Shown here piece by piece: positions 16,571-26,183 of a stretch of 55,126 bases of DNA; position 1 is the stretch's first letter; the number at the start of each line of letters is the position of its first letter. The stretch spans positions 1-55,126 of the forward strand of contig NZ_MSPW01000016.1 in the NCBI RefSeq assembly GCF_001955655.1, read 5' to 3'. A program made the position numbers and the translations under genes. The DNA is from Viridibacillus arenosi. Lineage in GTDB: Bacteria; Bacillota; Bacilli; Bacillales_A; Planococcaceae. The notes beneath the pieces were generated by a model. That model was not told where the DNA came from. It saw only the letters and a list, made by a program, of their open reading frames with translations, and did no database searches.

Positions 16571-17989
16571 ATGGAAAAAAGTTATTATGTGAACGGTGAA
16601 TGGAAAAAATCAGTACAATACGCAGAATTAGCATCACCACATACAAAAGAGATTATTGCAAAAATTCCACAGGCTACTAGAATTGAAGTTGAGGAAGCTA
16701 TCAATATTGCTTACGAAGCTAGAGTGGAAATGGCCAAACTAACTGCTTATGAAAGAGCAGCTATTCTTGAAGATATTACGAGATTATTTATCGAAAATAG
16801 AGAAGAAGCGGCTGAAATTATATCTATTGAAGCAGCAAAACCGTTGAAATTTGCATTGGGCGAAATTGATCGCACGATTGAAACCTATAAATTTGCTGCT
16901 GAAGAAGCAAAACGTCTTACTGGCGAAATGATTCCAATGGATGCTGCCAAAAATGGTGGGAACCGTTTAGGATACACAATTGAGCAGCCAATTGGAGTAG
17001 TTGGTGCTATTACACCATTTAACTTTCCACAAAATCTAGTAGCGCATAAGGTAGGACCAGCTATTGCTGCTGGTAATACAATTGTTTTGAAACCAGCATC
17101 ACAAACACCTCTTTCAGCATTGTTTTTAGCGAAATTAATCGATCAAACAGCTTTACCAAAAGGTGCGTTTAATGTAGTAACTGGTGGGGGTAAAACAGTT
17201 GGTGACGCATTAGTGGAAAGCGATAAAGTTAGCATGATTACCTTTACGGGTAGCCCGGCTGTAGGCATTGGAATTCGCAATAAAGCAGGTTTAAAGAAAG
17301 TGGCATTAGAATTAGGCTCAAACGCAGGCCTTATTATTGATAAGAATGTCAATATTGATGAAATCGTTTCAAAATGCGTGAGTGGCGCTTTTTCAAATCA
17401 AGGTCAAGTATGTATTTCACTACAACGTATTTATGTAATGGATGAGCTTGCGGAAGAATTCCTTTCTAAATTTGTTGAGGAAACAAAAGAGTTAGTCATA
17501 GGTAATCCATTAGATTTAACAACTGATGTTTCTGCAATGATTCATGAAAAGGAACAACAACGTGCAACTGACTGGGTAAATGAAGCAGTGGAAGCAGGTG
17601 CTTCAGTATTAATCGGTGGTAAAGTTGAAAATGATGTTTTCATGCCAACCATTTTGGGAAATGTAGCAGAAGATGCAAAGCTTTCATGCCAAGAAGTTTT
17701 TGCACCTGTAGTTATTGTGAACAGAATTTCTTCCGTTGAAGAAGGCATTCAAGCAATTAACAACTCAAACTACGGTTTGCAAGCGGGCATTTTCACGAGC
17801 GATATTAAGACAGCATTTAAAGCTTCGAAAGAATTAGAAGTTGGTGGAGTTATGATCAACGATATTCCTACTTACCGTATTGACCAAATGCCTTATGGTG
17901 GTGTCAAAGAAAGTGGCACTGGTAAAGAAGGGTTGAAATACGCCATTCATGAAATGACCGAAACAAAACTTGTTGTCTGGAATCAATAA
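16571..17989 (+). CDS. NAD(P)-dependent aldehyde dehydrogenase
   Basis: The 472-aa product is a full-length ALDH-fold enzyme oxidising an aldehyde to its acid. Seen motifs are the cofactor-binding TPFNFPQNLVAHKVGPAIA and KPASQTPLSA, FTGSPAVG, the general-base Glu in VALELGSNAGL and the nucleophilic Cys in SNQGQVCISLQRI. The end shows MPYGGVKESGTGKEG. The N-A-G variant after LELGS is that of the GapN/lactaldehyde/phosphono- and sulfo-aldehyde dehydrogenase branch, so a small polar aldehyde is a fair guess. It lies 18 bp after the permease and 17 bp before an alcohol dehydrogenase, suggesting alcohol-to-aldehyde-to-acid oxidation of an imported compound. Confidence 0.9.
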   Translation: MEKSYYVNGEWKKSVQYAELASPHTKEIIAKIPQATRIEVEEAINIAYEARVEMAKLTAYERAAILEDITRLFIENREEAAEIISIEAAKPLKFALGEIDRTIETYKFAAEEAKRLTGEMIPMDAAKNGGNRLGYTIEQPIGVVGAITPFNFPQNLVAHKVGPAIAAGNTIVLKPASQTPLSALFLAKLIDQTALPKGAFNVVTGGGKTVGDALVESDKVSMITFTGSPAVGIGIRNKAGLKKVALELGSNAGLIIDKNVNIDEIVSKCVSGAFSNQGQVCISLQRIYVMDELAEEFLSKFVEETKELVIGNPLDLTTDVSAMIHEKEQQRATDWVNEAVEAGASVLIGGKVENDVFMPTILGNVAEDAKLSCQEVFAPVVIVNRISSVEEGIQAINNSNYGLQAGIFTSDIKTAFKASKELEVGGVMINDIPTYRIDQMPYGGVKESGTGKEGLKYAIHEMTETKLVVWNQ

Positions 17990-18006
17990 AAAGGGGAGCG
18001 ATTGCA

Positions 18007-19188
18007 ATGTCTGAAAAAATTACTTTTGCACCAATTAGCTATACTGGTTGGGGCTCATTAGAACATTTAGAAGAAGAAGTTAAACGATTTAATGCACAAA
18101 AAATTCTACTAGTAACAGATCCATTCTTAGAAGAACTAGGGTTAACAAATAATATAGTTGTACCACTTGAAAAAGCAGGTTTGGAGGTTGATATTTACAC
18201 TGAAGTTGTACCTGAACCACCTTTAGCAATTGGTGAAAAAGTTGTTGCCTATACGAGAGAGCATCAATTCGATTTAGTTATTGGTCTTGGAGGGGGTAGT
18301 GCATTAGATTTAACAAAAATTGCAGGTGTGTTAGCTACTCATGAAGGTAAAGTTGAAGACTATTTAAATTTAACTGGGACGAAGGAAATTCAATCAAAAG
18401 GTATTCCAACCATTCTTGTGCCAACTACATCAGGTACTGGCTCTGAAATTACGAATATTTCAGTGCTATCATTAGAAACAACAAAAGATGTTATTGCACA
18501 TGATTATTTACTTGCTGATGTGGCAATTGTAGACCCTGCATTAACAATTTCTTTACCTCCAAAAATTACTGCTGCAACGGGTGTCGATGCACTTACACAT
18601 GCAGTTGAAGCATATATTTCAAAATTTGCTAGTCCAGTTTCAGATGCATTAGCACTACAAGCAATTCGTTTAATAAGCAATTCTATTCGTACAGCTGTAA
18701 AAAATGGTACGGATAAACAAGCTCGTTCAGATATGAGTTATGGTAGCTACTTAGCAGGACTTGCCTTCTTTAATGCAGGCGTAGCAGGCGTACATGCATT
18801 AGCTTATCCAATCGGAGGTCAATTCCATATTGCTCATGGTGACTCAAATGCCGTACTTCTTCCATATGTAATGGGCTATATTCGTCAAAGCTGTGAAAAA
18901 CGTATGAAAGATATATATGAAGCAATGGGCTTTAGCGCTACAAACCTTTCACAAACAGAAGCATCATATAAATGTGTGATTGAGTTAAAACGACTTGTAG
19001 AAGACGTTAATATTCCATCTACTTTAAAAGGCTTTAATATTACGGAAGATGCTTTAGAAGGACTTACAAATGATGCGATTGAACAAAAACGTATTCTAGC
19101 TAGAAGTCCACTACCATTGTTAAAAGAAGACATCTATGCGATTTATAAATCAGCATTTAATGGTGTTATTGTAGAGAAACAAAAATAG
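18007..19188 (+). CDS. Iron-containing (group III) alcohol dehydrogenase
   Basis: This 393-aa NAD(P)-dependent dehydrogenase is of the Fe-ADH family. The dinucleotide-binding part has D-L-V-I-G-L-G-G-G-S-A-L-D-L-T-K (about 92-107) and PTTSGTGSE. The metal-binding region has D-A-L-T-H-A-V-E-A-Y, GVAGVHALAYPIGGQFHIAHG with the two conserved His segments, and a family-typical length. AAGGGGAG precedes the ATG. As the last gene of the permease-ALDH-ADH unit it should interconvert the alcohol and aldehyde forms of the substrate. Candidates include 1,2-propanediol, glycol-type or sulfonated/phosphonated alcohols, but nothing in the sequence decides. Confidence 0.9.
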   Translation: MSEKITFAPISYTGWGSLEHLEEEVKRFNAQKILLVTDPFLEELGLTNNIVVPLEKAGLEVDIYTEVVPEPPLAIGEKVVAYTREHQFDLVIGLGGGSALDLTKIAGVLATHEGKVEDYLNLTGTKEIQSKGIPTILVPTTSGTGSEITNISVLSLETTKDVIAHDYLLADVAIVDPALTISLPPKITAATGVDALTHAVEAYISKFASPVSDALALQAIRLISNSIRTAVKNGTDKQARSDMSYGSYLAGLAFFNAGVAGVHALAYPIGGQFHIAHGDSNAVLLPYVMGYIRQSCEKRMKDIYEAMGFSATNLSQTEASYKCVIELKRLVEDVNIPSTLKGFNITEDALEGLTNDAIEQKRILARSPLPLLKEDIYAIYKSAFNGVIVEKQK

Positions 19189-19400
19189 TTTTATATAGAA
19201 GGATGTACAGCTGCTAGATGAGCAACAGATCGTAACACGAATAAAAAATGAAGTATATTACCGATATATGGATAAGGGATTTATCGAGTAGTTTTATTGT
19301 GGAAATGTGAGTTGTTAGAAATAGCTTTGTTGATTATGGAATTTGTAAGCCGTATCTCTATCACATTTCTGAACAATGAATAAACATCATAAATAGCCTC

Positions 19401-19436
19401 AAAAAAAGGAAGCAATATATATTGCTTCCCTTTTTT
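19401..19436. terminator. Bidirectional terminator
   Basis: An 11-bp self-complementary stem (GGAAGCAATAT mirrored) is flanked by an A run on the left and a T run on the right. It is shared by the alcohol dehydrogenase and the converging secreted-protein gene. Confidence 0.9.
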
Positions 19437-19443
19437 CTGTGCC

Positions 19444-22038
19444 TTATTTTATTGTAAATTTCTTTACTTTACTTTTATTACCTACTTTATCTTTTGCATA
19501 GATCGATAATGTAGTGCCTACTTTTTGGCGAGGTATTTGTACACGTACATAGCCTGATTTTTTCGCTGTTGTTTTCTTCACTAACTTTTTGCCGTTATAA
19601 ATGTAAACTGTTGCACTGCTTTCAGATTTTACATTCATAACAGATGCCGATGTAATCGATATATTTGATACTGGGGGTGGGGTCGTATCCTTTACAATAA
19701 TCGTTTTCTTTTTACTTGTTTCCCCAAGTGGGTTTTTAGCATAAAAAGTTACTTTCGCACCTGCTTTTTGTCGAGGGATGTAAAATTGGAATGTACCATC
19801 ATCGGAAGTCCATGTTACCATTGCTTTTTTACCAGGTATTTTTAAGACGAAATCTACATATGGCTCTGCTTTACCAGAAATCATTACATCCGCATCTCCA
19901 AGAGTATGAACTACTGGAGTTTTCGGTGCTTGTTTGTAAATATTAGAAACGGTAAATTTATAGGTCTCTTTTAAGCCTGCATAATCTTCTGCAATGACTT
20001 TGTACGTGCCATTTTTTGTAGCAGTAAAAGTGGCATTACTAGATTGTAATATTGACCCATCTGGTAATGTAAGTTTTTTAATACCTACATTATCAGTTGC
20101 ATTAATTGTCAATGTGACATTCTTTTTAGTTGGTTTTGTTGTGCTTGGTTTTACGTTTAGTTTTGGTGATGAAAAATCAATATCGTCGACAAAAATATCT
20201 TCTGTCCGTACATTGCCGAATATATCTTCTATTTCTACCAAATGGCTCCCGTTTTTATTTAACGTAAATGTTGCATAGGCCTTATTTACAACTGTTCCAT
20301 TCGGTAATGTAATCGATCGAATACCAGTATTATCAGTAGCTTGAATATTGATAGTAACGGTGTTTAGATTTTTATCATAGTTTTTCGTAATGGTAGCGAG
20401 TTTTGGCATTTCATAATCAACAACTCTTATCTCCTTTAACAGACCTGTATCGGATAAATTTCCAGAGTTTTTACTACGTGCTTCTACTCTTATGGAATAA
20501 CTACCTGAACGTGTCGGTTTTAACACGAAGCTACGAGTAGTACTAAATGGTTGGTGAATTGTATAGGAACCTGTTGTCGCAACAGAAAATTGATATTCAA
20601 CGTCACTACCTTTTGCTGCATTCGCAGTGAAAATATATTTAGTAGGAGCACCATCGTCGTTCACAGATAGGGACAAATCTGAGGCTGGTTGTGCTAGTGT
20701 AGTGAAATGGTAGTTTATGGCATTGTCTTGTGTCGCACCTAGATAACCTACTACTGCACCGTTAGCAATATTCAAAGTATAATCTGTGAAATATTGTAAT
20801 TCTTTTGGTTGAATTGTTACTACATTCTTTTTAATCTTAACATTGATTGGTACTTCTCCATTGGAATCAGTTAGAGTAAATTTGTCTGTATTAGAGTTGG
20901 AAATATTATGGTTGAAATAAATCTTAAAAGTACTGTCTAATGGTATATATTTAACACCGTCTTGAAAAATTTCAACATAATGACTGTTATAGCGATTTGT
21001 TGCTTCATATGTAGATTTCACGAGTGTTAGTGCATTAGATTGCAATGACTCATTAAAACGAACGGAATATTTAGCCTTTGCATCTTCTGTGATAGTTAGC
21101 AATCCATCATCTACAAATACTTCTTTCGCTAATTGTGTGCCGTAGAGTGTATATAAGAATTCATTTGTTTCATAAGAATAAACATCAACACCTGAGTCAG
21201 TGCTTGCCGCAAATGTGAATTCGTCATTAAAGGCAAAGTCGTTATACCATTCACCAAAATCAAATTTAAAAGTCATATCACCAGATTCTACGGATGTTAA
21301 ACTATACGCCGTTCCTAAATTATATAATCTTAATCCATCGGGTGATAAACTTGATGTTTGATCTATTGCATAATCCCCATGATCAGGTGAGTCATAGCTT
21401 GCTGTAATAATCCCATGATTTATGTCTTTCGTTTTAATATCGGTGGGTGAGCTACTATTAGAAATTGTATAAAGTTTCGATAATTCTTCATTGTAGACAA
21501 CAGTCGATTGTTCATATATAGATGAGTTTTTTTTATTTTCCACACGCTGTTTTGTAGCTAAATTATATACGAGAATGTTATTATGTTGCCCTGAACCTGG
21601 TGTTATGTATAAATAGTTATCTTTATCCACGGCAATATCATATGGATCAGTTTCAATATCTATAACATCTTCGATTGTAAAGTTCGTTGTCTTTACTACG
21701 GCAATGGCTCCGATTTCTGGGCTTTCTGTCGAGTGTGTATGATTTTGTTTTAGTTGTGTGACATAAAGCTTTTCGTTTCTCAATGTCAAACGTTCCGCTG
21801 CATAAGGGAGCTTCAGCGACTTTATTTGCCCAGTTTTATAATAGTGTGCATAAATTGTTTTACTCCCCAAATCTGTCATGTAAAGAATATCGTGATCTTT
21901 ATCTAGTTCTGTATCAAAGGGCGTAAAATTAAGCTTTGTTACTTTTTCAGCTGCTTTCGCTTCATTATTTAGAGAAAACGTAAATATACATAATAACCCT
22001 AAAAATGATATTAGAATAATTTTATTAAAAAATTTCAA
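19444..22038 (-). CDS. Large secreted beta-propeller/Ig-repeat protein
   Basis: This 864-aa exported protein starts at a TTG (22036-22038 complement) with GGAGGAG seven bases upstream; the longer frame would start inside that site. A signal peptide ends near NNEAKAAEK. Residues about 35-330 look like a YncE/NHL-type propeller (ILYMTDLGSKTIYA, DPYDIAVDKDNYLYIT, LSPDGLRLYNLG). They are followed by a Big_5/SbsA-like Ig domain (STFKIYFNHNIS, YFTDYTLNIANGAV) and several further Ig-like units, two sharing the pattern T-D-N-x-G-I-x-x-(I/L)-T-L-P. No LPXTG, SLH or lipobox is visible, so it is probably free or wall-associated through charge (the C-terminus is very lysine-rich). The function is unknown. 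Confidence 0.75.
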   Translation of the reverse strand: MKFFNKIILISFLGLLCIFTFSLNNEAKAAEKVTKLNFTPFDTELDKDHDILYMTDLGSKTIYAHYYKTGQIKSLKLPYAAERLTLRNEKLYVTQLKQNHTHSTESPEIGAIAVVKTTNFTIEDVIDIETDPYDIAVDKDNYLYITPGSGQHNNILVYNLATKQRVENKKNSSIYEQSTVVYNEELSKLYTISNSSSPTDIKTKDINHGIITASYDSPDHGDYAIDQTSSLSPDGLRLYNLGTAYSLTSVESGDMTFKFDFGEWYNDFAFNDEFTFAASTDSGVDVYSYETNEFLYTLYGTQLAKEVFVDDGLLTITEDAKAKYSVRFNESLQSNALTLVKSTYEATNRYNSHYVEIFQDGVKYIPLDSTFKIYFNHNISNSNTDKFTLTDSNGEVPINVKIKKNVVTIQPKELQYFTDYTLNIANGAVVGYLGATQDNAINYHFTTLAQPASDLSLSVNDDGAPTKYIFTANAAKGSDVEYQFSVATTGSYTIHQPFSTTRSFVLKPTRSGSYSIRVEARSKNSGNLSDTGLLKEIRVVDYEMPKLATITKNYDKNLNTVTINIQATDNTGIRSITLPNGTVVNKAYATFTLNKNGSHLVEIEDIFGNVRTEDIFVDDIDFSSPKLNVKPSTTKPTKKNVTLTINATDNVGIKKLTLPDGSILQSSNATFTATKNGTYKVIAEDYAGLKETYKFTVSNIYKQAPKTPVVHTLGDADVMISGKAEPYVDFVLKIPGKKAMVTWTSDDGTFQFYIPRQKAGAKVTFYAKNPLGETSKKKTIIVKDTTPPPVSNISITSASVMNVKSESSATVYIYNGKKLVKKTTAKKSGYVRVQIPRQKVGTTLSIYAKDKVGNKSKVKKFTIK

Positions 22039-22282
22039 ATAATATCTCCTCCAGTTCACTTTGAAAATTATAACATTTAATAAGTAGATTTACTTATAAA
22101 TTATCAATTTTTTATCATTTTATTAAAAATTTCAGAAATCTAAACATTTGTTATGGAGAGTAGTATTTTAGAAGGAAACTTGTAATGCTTAAGTTTGAGG
22201 ACTAATTAAGATGCAGTTTAATAAATATCCGTCATAAAATGATAAAATACTAGTAAGTGTATATTTATATAGGAGGGTTGTT

Positions 22283-23011
22283 TTGGGGACTGTATTCATC
22301 TTTATATGTATTATTCTAGTGGCTTCTATTTTACAATCAAGCACTGGTTTTGGTTTTTCTATAATGGCGACGCCGTTCTTGTTAATGTTATTTCAACCGC
22401 AAGAAGCTATACAAATTAATATTATTTTATCTTTAATTATCTCTGTAGCGTTAATTTTGAAAATACGTCATGACATTGATATGTTTCTATTAAAAAGAAT
22501 TATTTTAGGAAGTATAGTTGGTGTACCAATAGGTATATTCATCTTTATGTCGATGAATATACATGCTTTAAAATTAGGGGTTAGCATACTCCTTTTACTA
22601 TTGACTTTATTATTGATATGCAATTTCAAAGTGAAAGCAACACCAATTAGGGATTACATAGTAGGGGGTATTTCAGGAGTTTTGACTACAAGTATAGGTA
22701 TGCCTGGGCCGCCATTATTGCTTTACTTTACAGGAACAGATACTGAAAAAGGAAAGCTAAGAGCAACGACATTAGCCTTTTATCTCTTTATATATTTTAT
22801 CAGTCTAATAACTCAAATCATCTTTACTGGAACTAGCAAACACATATGGCAATCAAGTCTATATGCGATTCCCATCGTATTTATCGGTTTGTTTATAGGG
22901 CAAATTATTTTCAAATGGATAAACCAACGGGTCTTTAGAATATTTACTTATATTCTTTTGATATGTACAGGACTTTTTCTATTAATTGAAAGTTTAAGTT
23001 CTTTAGTATAG
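22283..23011 (+). CDS. TauE/SafE (TSUP) family membrane permease
   Basis: This 242-aa protein has about eight hydrophobic segments and the two-fold TauE/SafE arrangement. The first half has S-S-T-G-F-G-F-S-I-M-A-T-P, the second G-G-I-S-G-V-L-T-T-S-I-G-M-P-G-P-P, the twin motifs of the family. Known members export sulfite, sulfoacetate or related organosulfur anions. The start is TTG with AGGAGGG five bases upstream. It stands alone between the secreted protein and topB with its own terminator, so the substrate is not indicated. Confidence 0.85.
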   Translation: MGTVFIFICIILVASILQSSTGFGFSIMATPFLLMLFQPQEAIQINIILSLIISVALILKIRHDIDMFLLKRIILGSIVGVPIGIFIFMSMNIHALKLGVSILLLLLTLLLICNFKVKATPIRDYIVGGISGVLTTSIGMPGPPLLLYFTGTDTEKGKLRATTLAFYLFIYFISLITQIIFTGTSKHIWQSSLYAIPIVFIGLFIGQIIFKWINQRVFRIFTYILLICTGLFLLIESLSSLV

Positions 23012-23025
23012 TAAACTCTATTCCG

Positions 23026-23062
23026 AACGTTTCAAAAGTCATCTCACTTTTGAAACGTTTTT
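23026..23062 (+). terminator. Terminator after TSUP gene
   Basis: The 14-bp stem AACGTTTCAAAAGT/ACTTTTGAAACGTT is followed by a T run. Confidence 0.92.
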
Positions 23063-23133
23063 CAAGTTCTCCAATAGCCAGCCGAACAAATTTTCGGTAT
23101 GATACGAGTAAGGATATAAATAGAGGTGTTAGT

Positions 23134-25263
23134 ATGGGACTTACAGTGATTTTAGCTGAAAAACCATCGCAGGCGAAAGCTTATGCAGATGCTTTTCAAG
23201 TAGCAAAGAAAACAAAACATTACATAGAACTTGCCCCAAATCAGACGTTTCCAGAAGGAGCGACGATTACTTGGGGGATAGGGCATTTAGTTGAATTAAA
23301 ACAACCCGCAGATTACAAGCCAGAATGGAAGCGCTGGTCTCTGGCACAATTGCCAATGATACCGGATAACTACGAATTCCGAGTGGCGAAAGGCAAGTGG
23401 GATCAGTTTCAAGAGGTAAAGCGGTTGTTTAAAGAAGCACATGTGCTTATTAACGCATGCGATGTGGACAGAGAAGGATCTAATATTTTTTATTCTATCT
23501 ATCGTCAAACAGGTGTGCGTCAGAAGCCAGTTCAGCGACTTTGGATAAATTCACTTGAGGTAGATGAGATACGCAAAGGGTTCGCCAATTTGCGAAATAA
23601 TGATAAGGATCTACTGTTGTATCATGAAGCGCAGGCACGTCAAATCAGTGATTGGCTCGTTGGGATGAATGCAAGTCGCTTATACACGATGCTGCTGAAG
23701 GCAAAGGGTCTAAATGAAACGATGTCGATTGGTCGTGTGCAATCGCCAACAGTTTATATGATTTATCAAAGACAACAAGAAATCGAACATTTTAAACCGA
23801 CTAATTTCTATGAACTAACTGCTGAATTTTTAGCTGAAAAAGGGCCGTATAAAGGGAAAGCGGCTATTAAGAAGGATAAGCGAGAGGAAGTCGAGCAAAT
23901 ACTGCATCAAGCTTGTATTGCTGAAGGTGAAATTCTGCCGGGTGTGATTCAAGATGTTAAAAAAGCGCGAAAGCACATTAAACCTCCGAAGTTACATGCT
24001 CTTTCTACATTACAAGCTAAAGCCAATAAAATATGGAAATACAGTCCAGCAAAAGTGTTGGATGTTGTACAAGGTTTGTATGAGAAAAAGCTAGTCTCTT
24101 ATCCAAGATCAGATTGTCAGTATATAACTGAAGCCGAATTTAGTTATCTGGTTGACAGAGTAGCGGATTATCAGAAAATCGTTGATAAACCATTTGAGAT
24201 TGCAAATGCACGTCCTCAAAAGCGTTATGTAGATAATGCACAAGTGGAAGAGCACTATGCCATCATCCCAACAAAAACAATTCCTACGGCTGCAAAAGTA
24301 CAAGGCTTATCGCCAATGGAACGAAATATTTACTTTGAAATAGTGAAGAGTGCATTGGCGATGTTCCATAGAGATCATGTATATGAAGAAACGACGATCA
24401 TGACGAATGTGAAGGCAGTCGATTTTAAAACAGTTGGCAAAGTGGAGCTAGATCCAGGATTTAAAACACTATGGAGTGGGAGTGAACCGACAAAGAAAAA
24501 GGATGAAGAACCATTATTACCTCGAGTAAGTGTGAATGAGGTAGTAGAGTCAAAAGTTGCTATTCATGAAGGGACAACCCAGCCTCCAAAGCCTTATTCG
24601 GAAGGACAGCTTGTGCAAATGATGAAAACCTGTGGAAAGCTCGTGGATGATGAGAGCGCTAGCGATATTTTGAAGGAAGTGGAAGGGCTCGGTACTGAAG
24701 CAACACGTTCAGGTATTATTGAGACGATAAAACGCCATGGTTATATAGACGTGACAAAAAATATCGTTTCAATAACAGATAAAGGACGCGTATTATGCCA
24801 GACGATTGAAGGGTCACTATTATCAAGTCCTACAATGACCGCGAAATGGGAGACTTATTTGCGGAAAATTGGTAATGGTACAGGTTCAAAAGAAGCTTTC
24901 ATACAAAATGTCTGCAAGTTTTTAAATCATTTAATAGAAGTAACTCCAAAAATGGTAGAGAAAACGGATATTCAAGCAGCCGCTGAGGGTAGTGCTTCCA
25001 ATGAACCACTTGGACTTTGCCCAATCTGTAAAAAAGGACAGATGTTATCTCGTAAAAGTTTTTATGGCTGCTCGAATTATAAAGCAGGCTGTAAGTTTAC
25101 TGTATCTAAAACAGTTGCAGGTAAAAAACTATCACCGAAGCAGGTGTCAGACCTTTGTCAAGACGGTGTGACAAAGGAAATGAAAGGCTTTAAATCGAAG
25201 AAAGGTTCAATGTTTAGTGCGAAGTTGAAGCTAGTTGAAGGTAAGATTGTGTTTGAGTTTTAG
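23134..25263 (+). CDS. topB: DNA topoisomerase III (type IA)
   Basis: This 709-aa enzyme relaxes and decatenates DNA by transient single-strand cleavage. The Toprim domain shows LAEKPSQAKAYADAF (Glu9) and A-C-D-V-D-R-E-G (110-115). S-I-G-R-V-Q-S-P-T-V follows near 198, and the catalytic Tyr is in SYPRSDCQYI near residue 310, where most homologues have PRTDS. GLGTEATRSGIIETI is the conserved C-lobe motif. A C-terminal zinc-type segment (CPICKKGQM, GCSNYKAGCKF) completes it. I chose the ATG at 23134 with GAGGTG six bases upstream; the longer frame begins inside the preceding terminator. Bacillales often carry more than one topB, so this could be the chromosomal or an accessory copy. Confidence 0.92.
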   Translation: MGLTVILAEKPSQAKAYADAFQVAKKTKHYIELAPNQTFPEGATITWGIGHLVELKQPADYKPEWKRWSLAQLPMIPDNYEFRVAKGKWDQFQEVKRLFKEAHVLINACDVDREGSNIFYSIYRQTGVRQKPVQRLWINSLEVDEIRKGFANLRNNDKDLLLYHEAQARQISDWLVGMNASRLYTMLLKAKGLNETMSIGRVQSPTVYMIYQRQQEIEHFKPTNFYELTAEFLAEKGPYKGKAAIKKDKREEVEQILHQACIAEGEILPGVIQDVKKARKHIKPPKLHALSTLQAKANKIWKYSPAKVLDVVQGLYEKKLVSYPRSDCQYITEAEFSYLVDRVADYQKIVDKPFEIANARPQKRYVDNAQVEEHYAIIPTKTIPTAAKVQGLSPMERNIYFEIVKSALAMFHRDHVYEETTIMTNVKAVDFKTVGKVELDPGFKTLWSGSEPTKKKDEEPLLPRVSVNEVVESKVAIHEGTTQPPKPYSEGQLVQMMKTCGKLVDDESASDILKEVEGLGTEATRSGIIETIKRHGYIDVTKNIVSITDKGRVLCQTIEGSLLSSPTMTAKWETYLRKIGNGTGSKEAFIQNVCKFLNHLIEVTPKMVEKTDIQAAAEGSASNEPLGLCPICKKGQMLSRKSFYGCSNYKAGCKFTVSKTVAGKKLSPKQVSDLCQDGVTKEMKGFKSKKGSMFSAKLKLVEGKIVFEF

Positions 25264-25484
25264 TACTAAAAAGTAACTTGTAGTAGTTATAATATTGTTG
25301 GTTTGTGTGCTAGGGTTTTATGAGGGAAGCCCTTAAAGTTCCATTTAATTAAAGTTCGATACTCCTTTAAGAAAGCTACAGTTCAGCGTGAAAGATTTTA
25401 AAATAGAGCGTGTGAAAAGATATAATGAAGAAATTTTTAGAGTGTAAGTAGTATGGAATTGAAATGATATAGGGGTGTATTAAA

Positions 25485-26183
25485 ATGAAGCGAGTATCAA
25501 TTTTGGTAGCTGACGATGAAGCAGAAATTGCTGATTTAGTTGGGATACATTTAGAAAAAGAAGGCTACAATGTCGTTAAAGTAGCTGATGGAGAAGAAGT
25601 TATTCGTGTTATCGAATCTCAACAAATTGATTTGGTGATTTTAGATATTATGATGCCAAAAATGGACGGTTATGAAGTTACGCGTCAAATTCGAGGGCAA
25701 TATCATATGCCTATCATTTTCTTGAGTGCGAAAACGTCTGATTTCGATAAGGTGACAGGACTAGTAATAGGAGCAGATGATTATATGACGAAACCTTTCA
25801 CTCCGATAGAATTAGTTGCACGTGTAAATGCTCATTTGCGACGATTTTTCCTGTTGAATCAACCGAAAAAGGATGAAAATAAAGATGTTTTGGAAATTAG
25901 TGGAGTGGTCATTTATCCTGAGCAAAGGACAGTTAGTGTTCACGATGAGCATATTGAATTAACTCCAAAAGAGTTTGATATTTTATATTTATTAGCGAGC
26001 CATCCGAAGAAAGTATATAGTGTGGAAAATATCTTTCAACAAGTGTGGGACGAGGAGTACTATGAAGGCGGAAATACAGTTATGGTACATATTCGTACTT
26101 TACGGAAAAAACTTGGAGAAGATAAGAGGAAAAATAAATTGATCAAAACCGTTTGGGGGGTTGGTTATACATTCAATGGCTAA
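25485..26183 (+). CDS. VanR-like OmpR-family response regulator
   Basis: This 232-aa response regulator has a receiver domain (about 4-118) with V-A-D-D-E-A-E, the phospho-accepting Asp in L-V-I-L-D-I-M-M-P, S-A-K and the conserved Lys in Y-M-T-K-P-F. A winged-helix output domain (about 135-230) has LTPKEFDILYLLA, VHIRTLRKKLGED and the closing TVWGVGYTF. AGGGGTG precedes the ATG. Its 3' end overlaps the histidine kinase gene, and a VanY-type carboxypeptidase follows. The set matches the vanR-vanS-vanY order of glycopeptide resistance clusters without resistance genes. It is likely to control vanY in response to cell-wall stress. Confidence 0.85.
   Translation: MKRVSILVADDEAEIADLVGIHLEKEGYNVVKVADGEEVIRVIESQQIDLVILDIMMPKMDGYEVTRQIRGQYHMPIIFLSAKTSDFDKVTGLVIGADDYMTKPFTPIELVARVNAHLRRFFLLNQPKKDENKDVLEISGVVIYPEQRTVSVHDEHIELTPKEFDILYLLASHPKKVYSVENIFQQVWDEEYYEGGNTVMVHIRTLRKKLGEDKRKNKLIKTVWGVGYTFNG

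Noticed and set aside
19205..19291. Short frame after the alcohol dehydrogenase gene (VQLLDEQQIVTRIKNE)
   Set aside because: It is under 30 codons, bounded by stops, and has no start codon or ribosome binding site. At most it is a remnant.
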